DNA from: Myxococcales bacterium
GTDB taxonomy: Bacteria; Myxococcota_A; Polyangia; GCA-2747355
DNA: 63,731 nucleotides
Reading direction: 5' to 3'
Assembly: GCA_020431405.1 (NCBI GenBank)
Contig: JAGQIK010000036.1
Span: 1 to 63,731, forward strand
The position numbers were made by a program, and so were the translations under genes. Positions 34,613 through 42,389 of the stretch are shown in pieces (the stretch's first letter is position 1; each line of letters starts with the position of its first letter). The notes under the pieces were generated by a model. It worked only from the letters and a program-made list of their open reading frames with translations, was not told the DNA's origin and did not search any database.

Positions 34613-35260
34613 ATGGAGCCGACCTACTTCGTTCACGGCGCCAACGTGCTCTACCTGCTGTCGTATCTGGTGCGCGACATCCTGTGGCTGCGCCTTCTGT
34701 GCGTCACGGCCGCCTCGACGATGCTGCCGTACTTTTTTCTGCGCGGCGATCGCCCCGACTGGGTGCCGATCAGCTGGAGCACGCTGTCGATCGTCATCAA
34801 CTTGGTGCAGATCGCGCTGCTCTTTCTCGAGCGCCGCCCGGTGCGGCTGCCAGCCGACGAGCAGCGCCTCTACCAGCTGACCTTCCGCTCGCTGACGCCG
34901 CGCGAGTTTCAGCGCCTCGTCGGCGCCGGGACCTGGCGCACGGCCAACGCCGGCGAGCGGCTGATCGCACACGGCGCCGTCACCGACAAAGTGCTGGTGA
35001 TATTCGAGGGCGAGGCCGCCGTGGTGCTGCCCGACGGCAAGGACGTGGCGCACCTCACAGCGGGCAGCTTTGTCGGCGAGATGAGCTTCCTTTCGGGCGA
35101 GCCAACGTCGGCCAACGTCGACGCCGCGTCGGCGCTGCGCTACGTCGCCTGGGACGCCGAGACGCTGCGCCGTTTCCTCGAAAAACACGCCACCATCCGC
35201 AGCGCGCTGCAGCTGACGCTCGGCACCGACCTGGCGGCCAAGCTGCGCACGGCGCGCTAA
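34613..35260 (+). CDS. Bacterial Popeye-type membrane protein with cyclic-nucleotide-binding fold
   Basis: The 215-residue protein has three hydrophobic segments in the first 80 residues, then a cNMP-binding-like beta-barrel. The junction INLVQIALLFLERRPVRLPA, followed by EQRLYQLTFRSLTPREFQRLV, closely resembles the membrane-to-barrel junction of animal POPDC proteins, which bind cAMP. The barrel has GERLIAHGAVTDKVLVIFEGEAAV and GSFVGEMSFLSGEPTSANVDA. The last resembles the phosphate-binding cassette of CRP-like domains but lacks a clear Arg in the usual GE...R position, so the ligand is uncertain. No DNA-binding domain is present. It probably senses a nucleotide at the membrane. Confidence 0.75.
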   Translation: MEPTYFVHGANVLYLLSYLVRDILWLRLLCVTAASTMLPYFFLRGDRPDWVPISWSTLSIVINLVQIALLFLERRPVRLPADEQRLYQLTFRSLTPREFQRLVGAGTWRTANAGERLIAHGAVTDKVLVIFEGEAAVVLPDGKDVAHLTAGSFVGEMSFLSGEPTSANVDAASALRYVAWDAETLRRFLEKHATIRSALQLTLGTDLAAKLRTAR

Positions 35261-35327
35261 AGGCCTTTTCGGTCGTGACCGCCGTCATTTGAGTCGACAC
35301 TCGAGCCGTGCTAATCGTCCATCAGAT

Positions 35328-36251
35328 ATGAGCATGCCGGTCATCAATAGCGCCCTCGATCTGTCGCGCCGTCTCAGGCAGGCCTTCTTCTCGCCGTTTC
35401 TGGCGCAGATCGTAGTCACCCGTCGCTGCAACCTCGACTGCGGCTACTGCAGCGAGTACGACAAGGTCTCGGACCCGATCCCGTTTCACACGCTGCGCGA
35501 TCGCATCCGCCACCTCAAGCGGCTCGGCGCCTTCGCCGTCGAGCTGACCGGCGGCGAGCCGATGATGCACCCGCGCGTCTACGACATCATCCACTTCGCG
35601 AGGCAGCTCGGCTTCGTCAAGACGATGATGATCAGCAACGCGTACCTGTTCAACGCCGAGCGCGTGCGGCGCCTCAACGACGCCGGGCTGCAGGAGCTGC
35701 AGATCTCCATCGACGGCGTCGAGACCAACGACGTCACGATCAAGGTGCTGCGCCCGCTACGACCGAAGCTCGAGGCCGTCGCCAAGGAGGCGCGCTTCAA
35801 GGTCGTGCTCAACTCGGTGATCGGCAGCGCGCCGCCCGCCGAGGTGCTCGAGGTGATCGACTTCGCCATCGAGCACGGTTTCGTGCCGCGCGTGCAGCTG
35901 CTTCACGACGACAACGGCCAGCTGCTGCTCGAGCCGGGCCAGATGCACCTCATCGACGACATCCGCGAGCGCCTCGGCAAGCGCTTCCTCGAAGCCGGCG
36001 ACTACCGCATGCAGCTCGTCGAGACCGGCCGCGCGCCGTTCAAGTGCCGCGCCGGCGCGCGCTACCTCTACATCGACGAAGAAGGCATGGTGCGCTGGTG
36101 CTCGCAGACGCGCGAGGACTGGGGCAAAGCGCTCGCCGACTACACCACCGAAGACCTGCGCGAGCAGTTCTACCTCAACAAGAGCTGCAACGAGCAGTGC
36201 ACCATCGGCTGCGTGCGCACCTGCAGCGCGCCCGAGCAGTGGCGCGCCTAG
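35328..36251 (+). CDS. Radical SAM enzyme with Cys-rich C-terminus
   Basis: The 307-residue protein has CNLDCGYC (Cys34, Cys38, Cys41), which ligates the SAM [4Fe-4S] cluster, and LTGGEPMMHP as the SAM-binding GGE motif. The C-terminal part has FKCRAGARYLYIDEEGMVRWCSQ and then CNEQCTIGCVRTC, a SPASM/twitch-like arrangement able to hold an auxiliary cluster. Such enzymes often modify peptides or small molecules. No precursor peptide gene is obvious nearby. TTG upstream starts are possible, but ATG 35328 agrees with the TGCTAATCG element ten bases before it. The next gene starts inside its last codons. Confidence 0.85.
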   Translation: MSMPVINSALDLSRRLRQAFFSPFLAQIVVTRRCNLDCGYCSEYDKVSDPIPFHTLRDRIRHLKRLGAFAVELTGGEPMMHPRVYDIIHFARQLGFVKTMMISNAYLFNAERVRRLNDAGLQELQISIDGVETNDVTIKVLRPLRPKLEAVAKEARFKVVLNSVIGSAPPAEVLEVIDFAIEHGFVPRVQLLHDDNGQLLLEPGQMHLIDDIRERLGKRFLEAGDYRMQLVETGRAPFKCRAGARYLYIDEEGMVRWCSQTREDWGKALADYTTEDLREQFYLNKSCNEQCTIGCVRTCSAPEQWRA

Positions 36252-36832
36252 TCTTCGCGGCGCTCGCGCTCGTCGCGTCATGCGCGACAGCGCACGCGCA
36301 ATCGACGTCACAGCCCGCGTCGCAGCCGGCGTCGGCACCCGCTTCGCGGCCGGCGTCGCGTGCAGCGGTCAAGCCTGGGCCGGTGCTCGTCATCGATCAC
36401 AACGAGAGCGAGCGCGCGGTACCGGCGGGCGAGGCGGTGCAGATTTCGGCGCGCATCCGTAGCCAGCTGAGCAACATCTCGGCGCGCCTGTTCTTTCGCG
36501 CCACCGGCGACAAGAAGTTTCACCTCGCGCCCATGCAGCGCGTGGAGGGCCCGCGCTTCGCGGCGCGCGTGCCGACCTTCGCCGTGGTGCCGCCAGCGCT
36601 CGAGTACTACATCGAGGCCAACGCGGGCAGCGCGCGCACGACCAAGGGCAGCGCGTCATCGCCGCTGCACCTGCCGGTGGTCGGCCAGGAGATCGCAGAC
36701 CCGGGCTCGGGCAAACCGCCCTGGTACAAGCGCTGGTACGTCTGGGTGTCGCTGGGCATCGTCGTCGCCGGCGTGACGGCGGCGATCATCGTCGCGACGA
36801 ACCAGCCCGACCCGAACACGCAGCTGCCCTGA
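36239..36832 (+). CDS. Small exported protein with Ser/Gln/Pro/Ala linker and C-terminal membrane helix
   Basis: GTG 36239 overlaps the radical SAM stop and gives a signal peptide MARLVFAALALVASCATAHA. The 197-residue product then has SQPASQPASAPASRPASR, a beta-rich domain (ALVIDHNE, then VQISARIRSQLSNISARLFFRAT and LEYYIEANAGSARTT) like an Ig-type or CBM-type sandwich, and a final helix YVWVSLGIVVAGVTAAIIVAT. Topology would place the sandwich outside, anchored by the C-terminal helix. Its 3' end overlaps the convergent gene on the other strand by 47 bases. Function unknown. Confidence 0.65.
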   Translation: MARLVFAALALVASCATAHAQSTSQPASQPASAPASRPASRAAVKPGPVLVIDHNESERAVPAGEAVQISARIRSQLSNISARLFFRATGDKKFHLAPMQRVEGPRFAARVPTFAVVPPALEYYIEANAGSARTTKGSASSPLHLPVVGQEIADPGSGKPPWYKRWYVWVSLGIVVAGVTAAIIVATNQPDPNTQLP

Positions 36833-38372
36833 TCACGAGCAGCAGCAACGCCAGCAGCAGCCACGCGAGGTTGTCGGTGGTGCTGCCAACCGTGCAGCTG
36901 CAGCCGCTGTCGCCGTCGTTGCTCGCCGCGCCGTCGCCCGTGCTGGCCTTGGCGTCGCCGGCGCTGCTGTCGGCCACGGCGCTCGCGTCGCTGCCGCTCG
37001 CCGCGTCGGGCGAGCTCGGGCTGCCATCGCTAGCATTGCCGCCGTCGCTCGGCGGCGGCGGTGGGGCGCTGTAGTACTCGTAGGCGCCCACGTCGACGAG
37101 GCCGCTCGGATCGGGGCGCGCGCGATCGTCGAGGTCGGTGCTCAGACCGTAGCTCGCCACGGCGCTGCCCTTGTCGATCACCGGCGAGCCGGCGAGCGGC
37201 CGAAAGTCGGCGTCGAGCTTGGCGCTGGCCACGTCGGCAAAGCCGAGGTTGGTCGCCTCGCTCAGATCCACGTCCTGATAGACGCGCGCCACGTCGACCT
37301 TGCTGCTCGGCGCGATGACGAGGTTGTTGATCGCTTGGTTGCCGACGGTGTTGCGGCTGGCGAAGCGGATGCCGTCGCCGTCGGGGCGCACGATGGTGTT
37401 GTTGAGCAGCACGAAGCGCGTGCCGGCCTTGGCGCGGTCGCCGATATAGATGCCGGTTCCGCCGACGTCGACCACCACGTTGTTGGCGATGCGGTTGTCG
37501 CCGAGCCCGAAGATCACCAGGCCGCCGCCTTTGGCGCTGCCGGCGCGCACGTCGTTGTTTTCGATGTCGGCCGCGGTGCCGGCGTTTATCTGCATGCCCG
37601 AGGTCTGGTACTGCACCTGCTCGCGGCCGTGATCGCGGATCACGTTGTGGTGGATGCGCGCGTTCTTGGTGGCGCAGCCCACCTGCAGCCCGTCCCAGCC
37701 GCTGCGCTCGATCAGGTTGTGGTCGATCTCGACGTCTTCGATCTCGTGCGGGTAGAACGTCACCTTCTGGCCGCTGCAGTCGACGTCGTCGCGCTGCGGC
37801 CACCAGCTGTAGCCGACGTAGAAGCCCTCGCCGCCCACGTCGTGGATGTGGTTGTGGTGAAAACGCGTGTTGCGCTGTACGAAGCTGCGCAGGTCACGCT
37901 CGCTGCAGCTCGGATCGGTCTTGGCCATGATGCCGGCGAAGCCCGAGCTGTCGATCTCGAGGTGATCGACCTCGTAGTCGCTGCTCTTGCCGCCGAGCGC
38001 GAGCCCGTGGCTGCCCGCGGGCGTGGCGCCGATGTAGATGCCGTAGGTCTGGCCGGCCACGCCGCTGCCGCTGATCTGAAAGTGCTGGCTGCTCAGCACG
38101 AGAAACCCGTGGCTGGTGGCGCCGCGTATCTCGACGCGGCCTGCGCAGGCTTTGATCACCACGCGGCTCTGCGCGCTGCCCACCACGTCGCGCATGATCA
38201 GCTGCTTGCGCGTTCCCGCCGCCAAACAGATCACGTCGCCGGGCTGCACACCGAGCGCCTTGCCGTCGATCAGCGAGGTGCTCGCGGCGATGTTGTGCGT
38301 CTTGGCGAGCGCAGGGGTGCTGCACACGAGCAGCGCTGCGAGCGCACCGAGCGCGCGAAACGAACAGGACAT
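36786..38372 (-). CDS. Secreted right-handed beta-helix protein with MYXO-CTERM-like tail
   Basis: The 528-residue protein starts at ATG 38372 (GGGAG seven bases upstream) with a signal peptide ending PALAK. Residues about 90-400 repeat short strands and turns (FQISGSG, IEIDHNLIERSGWDGLQVG, ARIHHNVIRDHG, NRIANNVVVDVGGTGIYIG, FVLLNNTIVRPDGDGIRF), the pattern of pectate-lyase-like parallel beta-helices. A Ser/Asp/Ala-rich linker leads to CSCTVGST, a hydrophobic helix and terminal Arg-Arg, matching the MYXO-CTERM sorting signal used in Myxococcota. It is likely surface-displayed and acts on or binds polysaccharide. It follows the PilZ-receiver gene by 26 bases. Confidence 0.85.
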   Translation of the reverse strand: MSCSFRALGALAALLVCSTPALAKTHNIAASTSLIDGKALGVQPGDVICLAAGTRKQLIMRDVVGSAQSRVVIKACAGRVEIRGATSHGFLVLSSQHFQISGSGVAGQTYGIYIGATPAGSHGLALGGKSSDYEVDHLEIDSSGFAGIMAKTDPSCSERDLRSFVQRNTRFHHNHIHDVGGEGFYVGYSWWPQRDDVDCSGQKVTFYPHEIEDVEIDHNLIERSGWDGLQVGCATKNARIHHNVIRDHGREQVQYQTSGMQINAGTAADIENNDVRAGSAKGGGLVIFGLGDNRIANNVVVDVGGTGIYIGDRAKAGTRFVLLNNTIVRPDGDGIRFASRNTVGNQAINNLVIAPSSKVDVARVYQDVDLSEATNLGFADVASAKLDADFRPLAGSPVIDKGSAVASYGLSTDLDDRARPDPSGLVDVGAYEYYSAPPPPPSDGGNASDGSPSSPDAASGSDASAVADSSAGDAKASTGDGAASNDGDSGCSCTVGSTTDNLAWLLLALLLLVIRAAACSGRAGSSRR

Positions 38373-38398
38373 ACGACGGCTCCCGGTAGGTCGAGCTC

Positions 38399-39175
38399 TT
38401 ACTGAGGCAGCGGCACGCGATCGCCGACGGCGAGCAGGCGGCGCATGCTGCCCAGCAGATCGGCGAGGCGCAGCGGCTTGGCCAAAAAGAAGTCCGCGCC
38501 CGCTTCGAGCACGCGGTGGCGCACTTCGTTGCCGCCGGCGCTTACCGCGATGATCGGCAGGTTGTCGAAGCGGCCGTCGGCGCGCACCTTGCGGATCATC
38601 TGCTCGCCATCGAGACCGGGCAGAAAGATGTCGGTGATCAGCAGGTGCACGCTCTCGTCGAGCAGCGCCAGCGCCTGCAGCCCATCCGACGCGTGCTGCA
38701 CCTCGAAACCGATGCGGCCGCCGCTGCGCTGCAGCTGCGCGTCGAGGCCGCGCTGGATCAGCTGCGCCACGTGCGGGTTGTCCTCGACCACCAGCACGCG
38801 CATGACGAAGCTCGCGACCACGCCCTCGTCGCCAGCCTCGATGCGCTCGACGAGCCGCGCCAGCTCGCGGAAGTTGCGCTCGTCGTCGCCGAGAAACTCG
38901 ACGCCCACGGCGCGGTCTTCGTCCTGCCCTTCGTCCTGGATCCAGCGCACGACACCGCGCAGCGTGATCTCTTTGAGCAGGCCGGGGAAGGACAGCAGCA
39001 GGTCGACCTCGGTGCCTTCGTCGAGGTCGCGGCTGGTGCGCAGCATCGTGCCGCCCCTGCTGATGTTGGCCGTGTAGTCGCGCAGAAAGCCATCGCGGCT
39101 GCCGTACTCGACCTTGAGCACGAGCGGGGTGCGCGTATGCAACCGCCTGTCGTCGAATCCGCTCTCGTCGCTCAT
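38399..39175 (-). CDS. PilZ-receiver fusion protein
   Basis: The 258-residue protein joins a PilZ domain (about 8-115: RRLHTR, then ANISRGG, both c-di-GMP motifs intact) to a C-terminal receiver (about 125-250: VVEDN, LLITDIFLPGLDG with phospho-Asp, and FFLAKPL). It could combine c-di-GMP binding with phosphorylation by the histidine kinase encoded just upstream; six bases separate the two genes. There is no output DNA-binding domain, so the response is probably by protein contact. The order receiver-after-PilZ is the reverse of many two-domain regulators. The beta-helix gene 26 bases downstream may belong to the same transcript. Confidence 0.88.
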   Translation of the reverse strand: MSDESGFDDRRLHTRTPLVLKVEYGSRDGFLRDYTANISRGGTMLRTSRDLDEGTEVDLLLSFPGLLKEITLRGVVRWIQDEGQDEDRAVGVEFLGDDERNFRELARLVERIEAGDEGVVASFVMRVLVVEDNPHVAQLIQRGLDAQLQRSGGRIGFEVQHASDGLQALALLDESVHLLITDIFLPGLDGEQMIRKVRADGRFDNLPIIAVSAGGNEVRHRVLEAGADFFLAKPLRLADLLGSMRRLLAVGDRVPLPQ

Positions 39176-39181
39176 GGCCCT

Positions 39182-40777
39182 CTAGTGCTCTGCCTCGACG
39201 CCAGCCTGAGCGGTCGCCGGGGCGCTCTTGTCCGCCTCCGACGCGTCGTCGGCTTCGGCTACTTTATCTCGCGCGCCGCAAGCAGGTAAAGAGACGGTGA
39301 AGCGCGTTCCGCGGCCGGGCTCGCTGTCCACCGCGATGGTGCCGTTGTGCTCGCCGATGATCTGGTGCGTTAGCGCCAGTCCCAGCCCGGTGCCGTGCTC
39401 TTTGGTCGAAAAGAACGGCTCGAAGATCTGCGCCAAGGTCTCGGCGTCCATGCCAGCGCCGGTGTCGGCGATAACTGTCACCACGCTGTCGCCGTCGGCG
39501 TGGGTCTCGACGTGCAAGATGCCGCCGTCGTCGGCCATCGCTTCACCCGCGTTGCGCACCAGGTTGAGAAACACCATGCGCAGCTGGTTCTCGTCGGCGA
39601 GCACGGCCGGCAGCGACTCGCTCAGATCGCGCTCGATGGTGATGCCCTTGGCCTCGAGCTCGTGGGTCAAGAACCCGACCAGGCTCGAGAGCAGCTCGCT
39701 GAGGTCTTCCTCCTGCAGGTTGGGCGCCGGCAGGCGTGCGAAGCGCAGGTACTCCTCGGTGATGTCGGTGAGCCGATCGACCTCCTGTCGGATCGCGCGG
39801 CAGAGGTTCTGCGGCTCGCTCTCGGGATCGCCGACGAGCTCGACGATCTCCTCTTCGAGCATCTCGGTGTTGAGCGAGATCGAGTTGAGCGGGTTTCGCA
39901 CCTCGTGCGTGATGTGCGACGCGAGCCGACCAGCGGCGGCCATGCGCTCGGAGCGGATCAGCTTCGTCTCGCGCTCTTCGACGGCGCGCGCCATCGCGTT
40001 GAACTCGCCCGCCAGCTCGCCGAGCTCGTCGTGTGACTGCACGTTGACGCGGCCGGCGTAGTCGCCCGAGGCGATGCGGCGCGCACCTTCGACGAGCGTC
40101 TTGAGCGGCTGCAGCGTGCGGCGCGCGCGCCACGTCACGCCGATGGAAAACAGCAGCGCCAGCACGACGAGCCCCAGGCCAGCCCACACGCCCGTGCGCT
40201 GGTCGGACTGCACCGTCACGCCGGTGCTGCGCACCTGCCCGCGCAGGTCGTTGCGCAGCCGGCGCGTCATGGTGCCGAGCTTACGCTCGGTGCGCAGCAG
40301 CGCGTCGCCAACGCGCTGACGGATGCCGGGCGGCACGCGCTTGCGCGAGAAGATCTGGTCGAAGAGCGCCTCGTTGACGCGGAAGGCCTTGCCCAGGGTC
40401 TGCAGCCGCTTGCTGGTGCGATCGAGGAAGGCGCGGTCGGTCTCGGCGAGGTGGCCAAGCTGGCGCGTCTTTTCCACCAGCGCCGAAGCGCGCTCGACGT
40501 CGTGCAGCCGGTAGCGGCGCGCCAGGTCGACCTGACGCAGCAGGAACTTGGAGACGCGCCGCCCGTTGGCGCGGTCGGCCACCGTGTTGAGCAGGCTGCC
40601 CTGGATCGCGGCGAACTCGCCGAGGATCAACGTCAGCCGCAGGTAGCTTTTGTTGATCAGCACCAGCTGCTGGCGGACCTTGTTCATGCGCCACACGGTG
40701 AAGCCCATGACCGCCGCGAATGCGAGCGTCACCACCAAGAAACCGCTGAATATCCGGGCTGATATCGAACGGCGCAT
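39182..40777 (-). CDS. Membrane sensor histidine kinase with HAMP domain
   Basis: The 531-residue kinase has an N-terminal helix (about 8-30), a long helical periplasmic sensor of about 165 residues (a four-helix-bundle-like pattern), a second helix (about 198-218), a HAMP domain (LKTLVEGARRIASGDYAGRV), HisKA with ITHEVRNPLNSI, and HATPase_c with NLVRNAGEAM, DTGAGM and GTGLGL. All catalytic boxes are intact. A 40-residue Ala/Asp/Glu tail follows. It very probably phosphorylates the PilZ-receiver protein encoded six bases downstream. TGCTACGCT lies nine bases before ATG 40777. Confidence 0.9.
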   Translation of the reverse strand: MRRSISARIFSGFLVVTLAFAAVMGFTVWRMNKVRQQLVLINKSYLRLTLILGEFAAIQGSLLNTVADRANGRRVSKFLLRQVDLARRYRLHDVERASALVEKTRQLGHLAETDRAFLDRTSKRLQTLGKAFRVNEALFDQIFSRKRVPPGIRQRVGDALLRTERKLGTMTRRLRNDLRGQVRSTGVTVQSDQRTGVWAGLGLVVLALLFSIGVTWRARRTLQPLKTLVEGARRIASGDYAGRVNVQSHDELGELAGEFNAMARAVEERETKLIRSERMAAAGRLASHITHEVRNPLNSISLNTEMLEEEIVELVGDPESEPQNLCRAIRQEVDRLTDITEEYLRFARLPAPNLQEEDLSELLSSLVGFLTHELEAKGITIERDLSESLPAVLADENQLRMVFLNLVRNAGEAMADDGGILHVETHADGDSVVTVIADTGAGMDAETLAQIFEPFFSTKEHGTGLGLALTHQIIGEHNGTIAVDSEPGRGTRFTVSLPACGARDKVAEADDASEADKSAPATAQAGVEAEH

Positions 40778-40786
40778 CGAGCGCTG

Positions 40787-40795
40787 AGCGTAGCA
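40787..40795 (-). promoter_or_regulatory. Extended -10 (TGCTACGCT) 9 nt before ATG
   Basis: On the minus strand TGCTACGCT lies nine bases before the histidine kinase ATG at 40777. The identical 9-mer precedes the Ser/Thr kinase gene. It would head the kinase, PilZ-receiver, beta-helix transcript. Confidence 0.5.
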
Positions 40796-40974
40796 CGCTC
40801 GAGCGGGCGGCGCGTGCGCGCGCTGTGACGGTGTCGACGCAGCTAGGCGTGAATTCTCGATGACAGTTGAAGAGACCCTGCCAGCAAGTAGCTAAGATCA
40901 CATCTGGAGCCGCGCTGTGACGCTGGCACGTGCATTGCGAAGCAAACCCTCGTGACCTCTCGCGTATCACACCG

Positions 40975-42345
40975 ATGTTGAAGGCCAAACGCACAGCGGC
41001 CGCGCGGCAGCGCTCGAGCGAAAGATCGCCGAAGCGCGCTCGGCGGCCGAGCAAGCGACTGACGATCTTCCTGTCGGCGTCGCTGGCCTTCCACCTCGTG
41101 CTGGCGTTGCTCGCGCTGCTGCGCCCCGAGGTGCCCTACGCCGCCGCACCCGCGGTGGTCGACCTCGAGCTGGTCGGCAAGAGCGAGGGCCGCGCGCCGA
41201 GCGACGCCGACCAGAAGCACACCCCCGCCGATCGCGCCGACAAGAACCACCCCACGCGCGAGCGCGCGCTGAGCACGCAACCGAGCCCGCGCGTCGCCAC
41301 CGTCGCGCCGCGCGTCGACGACGTGATGCCTCCGCGCAGCGGCCAGACCTCGCCCACCGCGCCGCGCGCGCCGCACGTTCGGCGGCGCCGAAACCCCGAG
41401 CCCGCCGTCGCCCCGCGCATCGGCCCCACGGCGCGCAGCTCGGGCACCCCGCGCCCGACGGCCAAAAAGGACGGCGAGGCGAGCTGCCTGCTCTCGATGC
41501 GTGGCTGCAAGTCGCGACAGCGCGGCGCCACGCCCAAGGCGACGCCGTCGCGCGCCGCCAAGAAGGCCAGCACCCAGCGCTTCGCCACGTTCTTTCCGCG
41601 CGACCGGCCGCGCCGCCTCGAGAGCAAGATGCCGCAAGCGCGCGTCAGCTCGGGCGGCATCGTGATGGCGCGCTACGCCGACGGCGGACGCCTGATGCGC
41701 GCGCTGGGCAAGCGCTCGCGTCCGCCCGGCTACGGCGAGACACGGCTGCTCTCGCTGGCGAGCCGCCGCATCGGCGGCACCTTCGGGCGCAAGGCCTGCG
41801 ACGTCTACCGCAACATGCCGCGCGGCCAGCAGCGCCTGCTGGTGGTGATGGTCGACACCTCGGGCAGCGTCGTCAGCAAGCGCCGCGCACCGGCGGCCCT
41901 CGTCTGCGCCGCCGGCGCCGTGCTCTCGGCGCTCGACCGCGGCTACCGCGTCGCGCTGGTCAACTTCTCCACGCGCACGCGCTTCCTCAAGCCCACGCGT
42001 GATCGCGAAGTGCTCTACAGCGTGATGAGCAGCCTGCAGGGCGGCATGACGCGCCTGCCGAGCATGAAGCGCCTCGAGCTGCCAGCCCCCAGCGCCGTGC
42101 CCCACGACTACGTGATGATCACCGACGGCGCGATCGAAAACCTCAAGCAGGTGCTGCCCGGCTACGGCGTCGCGCTGCGCCGCAACGCCAGCAACCGCGG
42201 CCTGCTCTTCGTGCTCGGCGAGGCGACCAAAAACGACGGCGTAGCCGCCATCAGCCAGGTCGGCTTTCGCGCCAACAACGTCGAGAAGGGCGACACCTCC
42301 GCCTTCGTGCGCTACGCCGCCGACGCCCTGCGCAAGCTGCTCTAG
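40975..42345 (+). CDS. VWA-domain protein with single N-terminal membrane anchor
   Basis: ATG 40975 was chosen; GTG 40930 would add 15 residues. Neither has a clear ribosome site. The 456-residue protein has a basic N terminus and one hydrophobic helix (LTIFLSASLAFHLVLALLALL, about 30-50), similar to the TonB anchor layout. A Pro/Arg/Ser-rich stretch of about 180 residues follows, then a von Willebrand factor A domain with MIDAS DTSGS (from Asp293) and MITDG. VWA domains bind metals and partner proteins. The long basic linker suggests it spans the periplasm. No partner MoxR ATPase is nearby. Confidence 0.75.
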   Translation: MLKAKRTAAARQRSSERSPKRARRPSKRLTIFLSASLAFHLVLALLALLRPEVPYAAAPAVVDLELVGKSEGRAPSDADQKHTPADRADKNHPTRERALSTQPSPRVATVAPRVDDVMPPRSGQTSPTAPRAPHVRRRRNPEPAVAPRIGPTARSSGTPRPTAKKDGEASCLLSMRGCKSRQRGATPKATPSRAAKKASTQRFATFFPRDRPRRLESKMPQARVSSGGIVMARYADGGRLMRALGKRSRPPGYGETRLLSLASRRIGGTFGRKACDVYRNMPRGQQRLLVVMVDTSGSVVSKRRAPAALVCAAGAVLSALDRGYRVALVNFSTRTRFLKPTRDREVLYSVMSSLQGGMTRLPSMKRLELPAPSAVPHDYVMITDGAIENLKQVLPGYGVALRRNASNRGLLFVLGEATKNDGVAAISQVGFRANNVEKGDTSAFVRYAADALRKLL

Positions 42346-42389
42346 CTCTCGCGCTAGCGGGGTCACTCTCTACGCTGCATACTCTCGAA

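Noticed and set aside
35328-36251. Radical SAM cluster as a RiPP system
   Set aside because: No short precursor peptide, no transporter and no leader-binding domain are visible nearby.
40930-40975. GTG 40930 as VWA start
   Set aside because: No ribosome site and adds a Cys-containing stretch before a TonB-like anchor; ATG 40975 is simpler, though not proven.
42344-42359. CTAGC/GCTAG hairpin as terminator after the VWA gene
   Set aside because: Short stem, no U-tract, and the next gene follows closely in the same direction.
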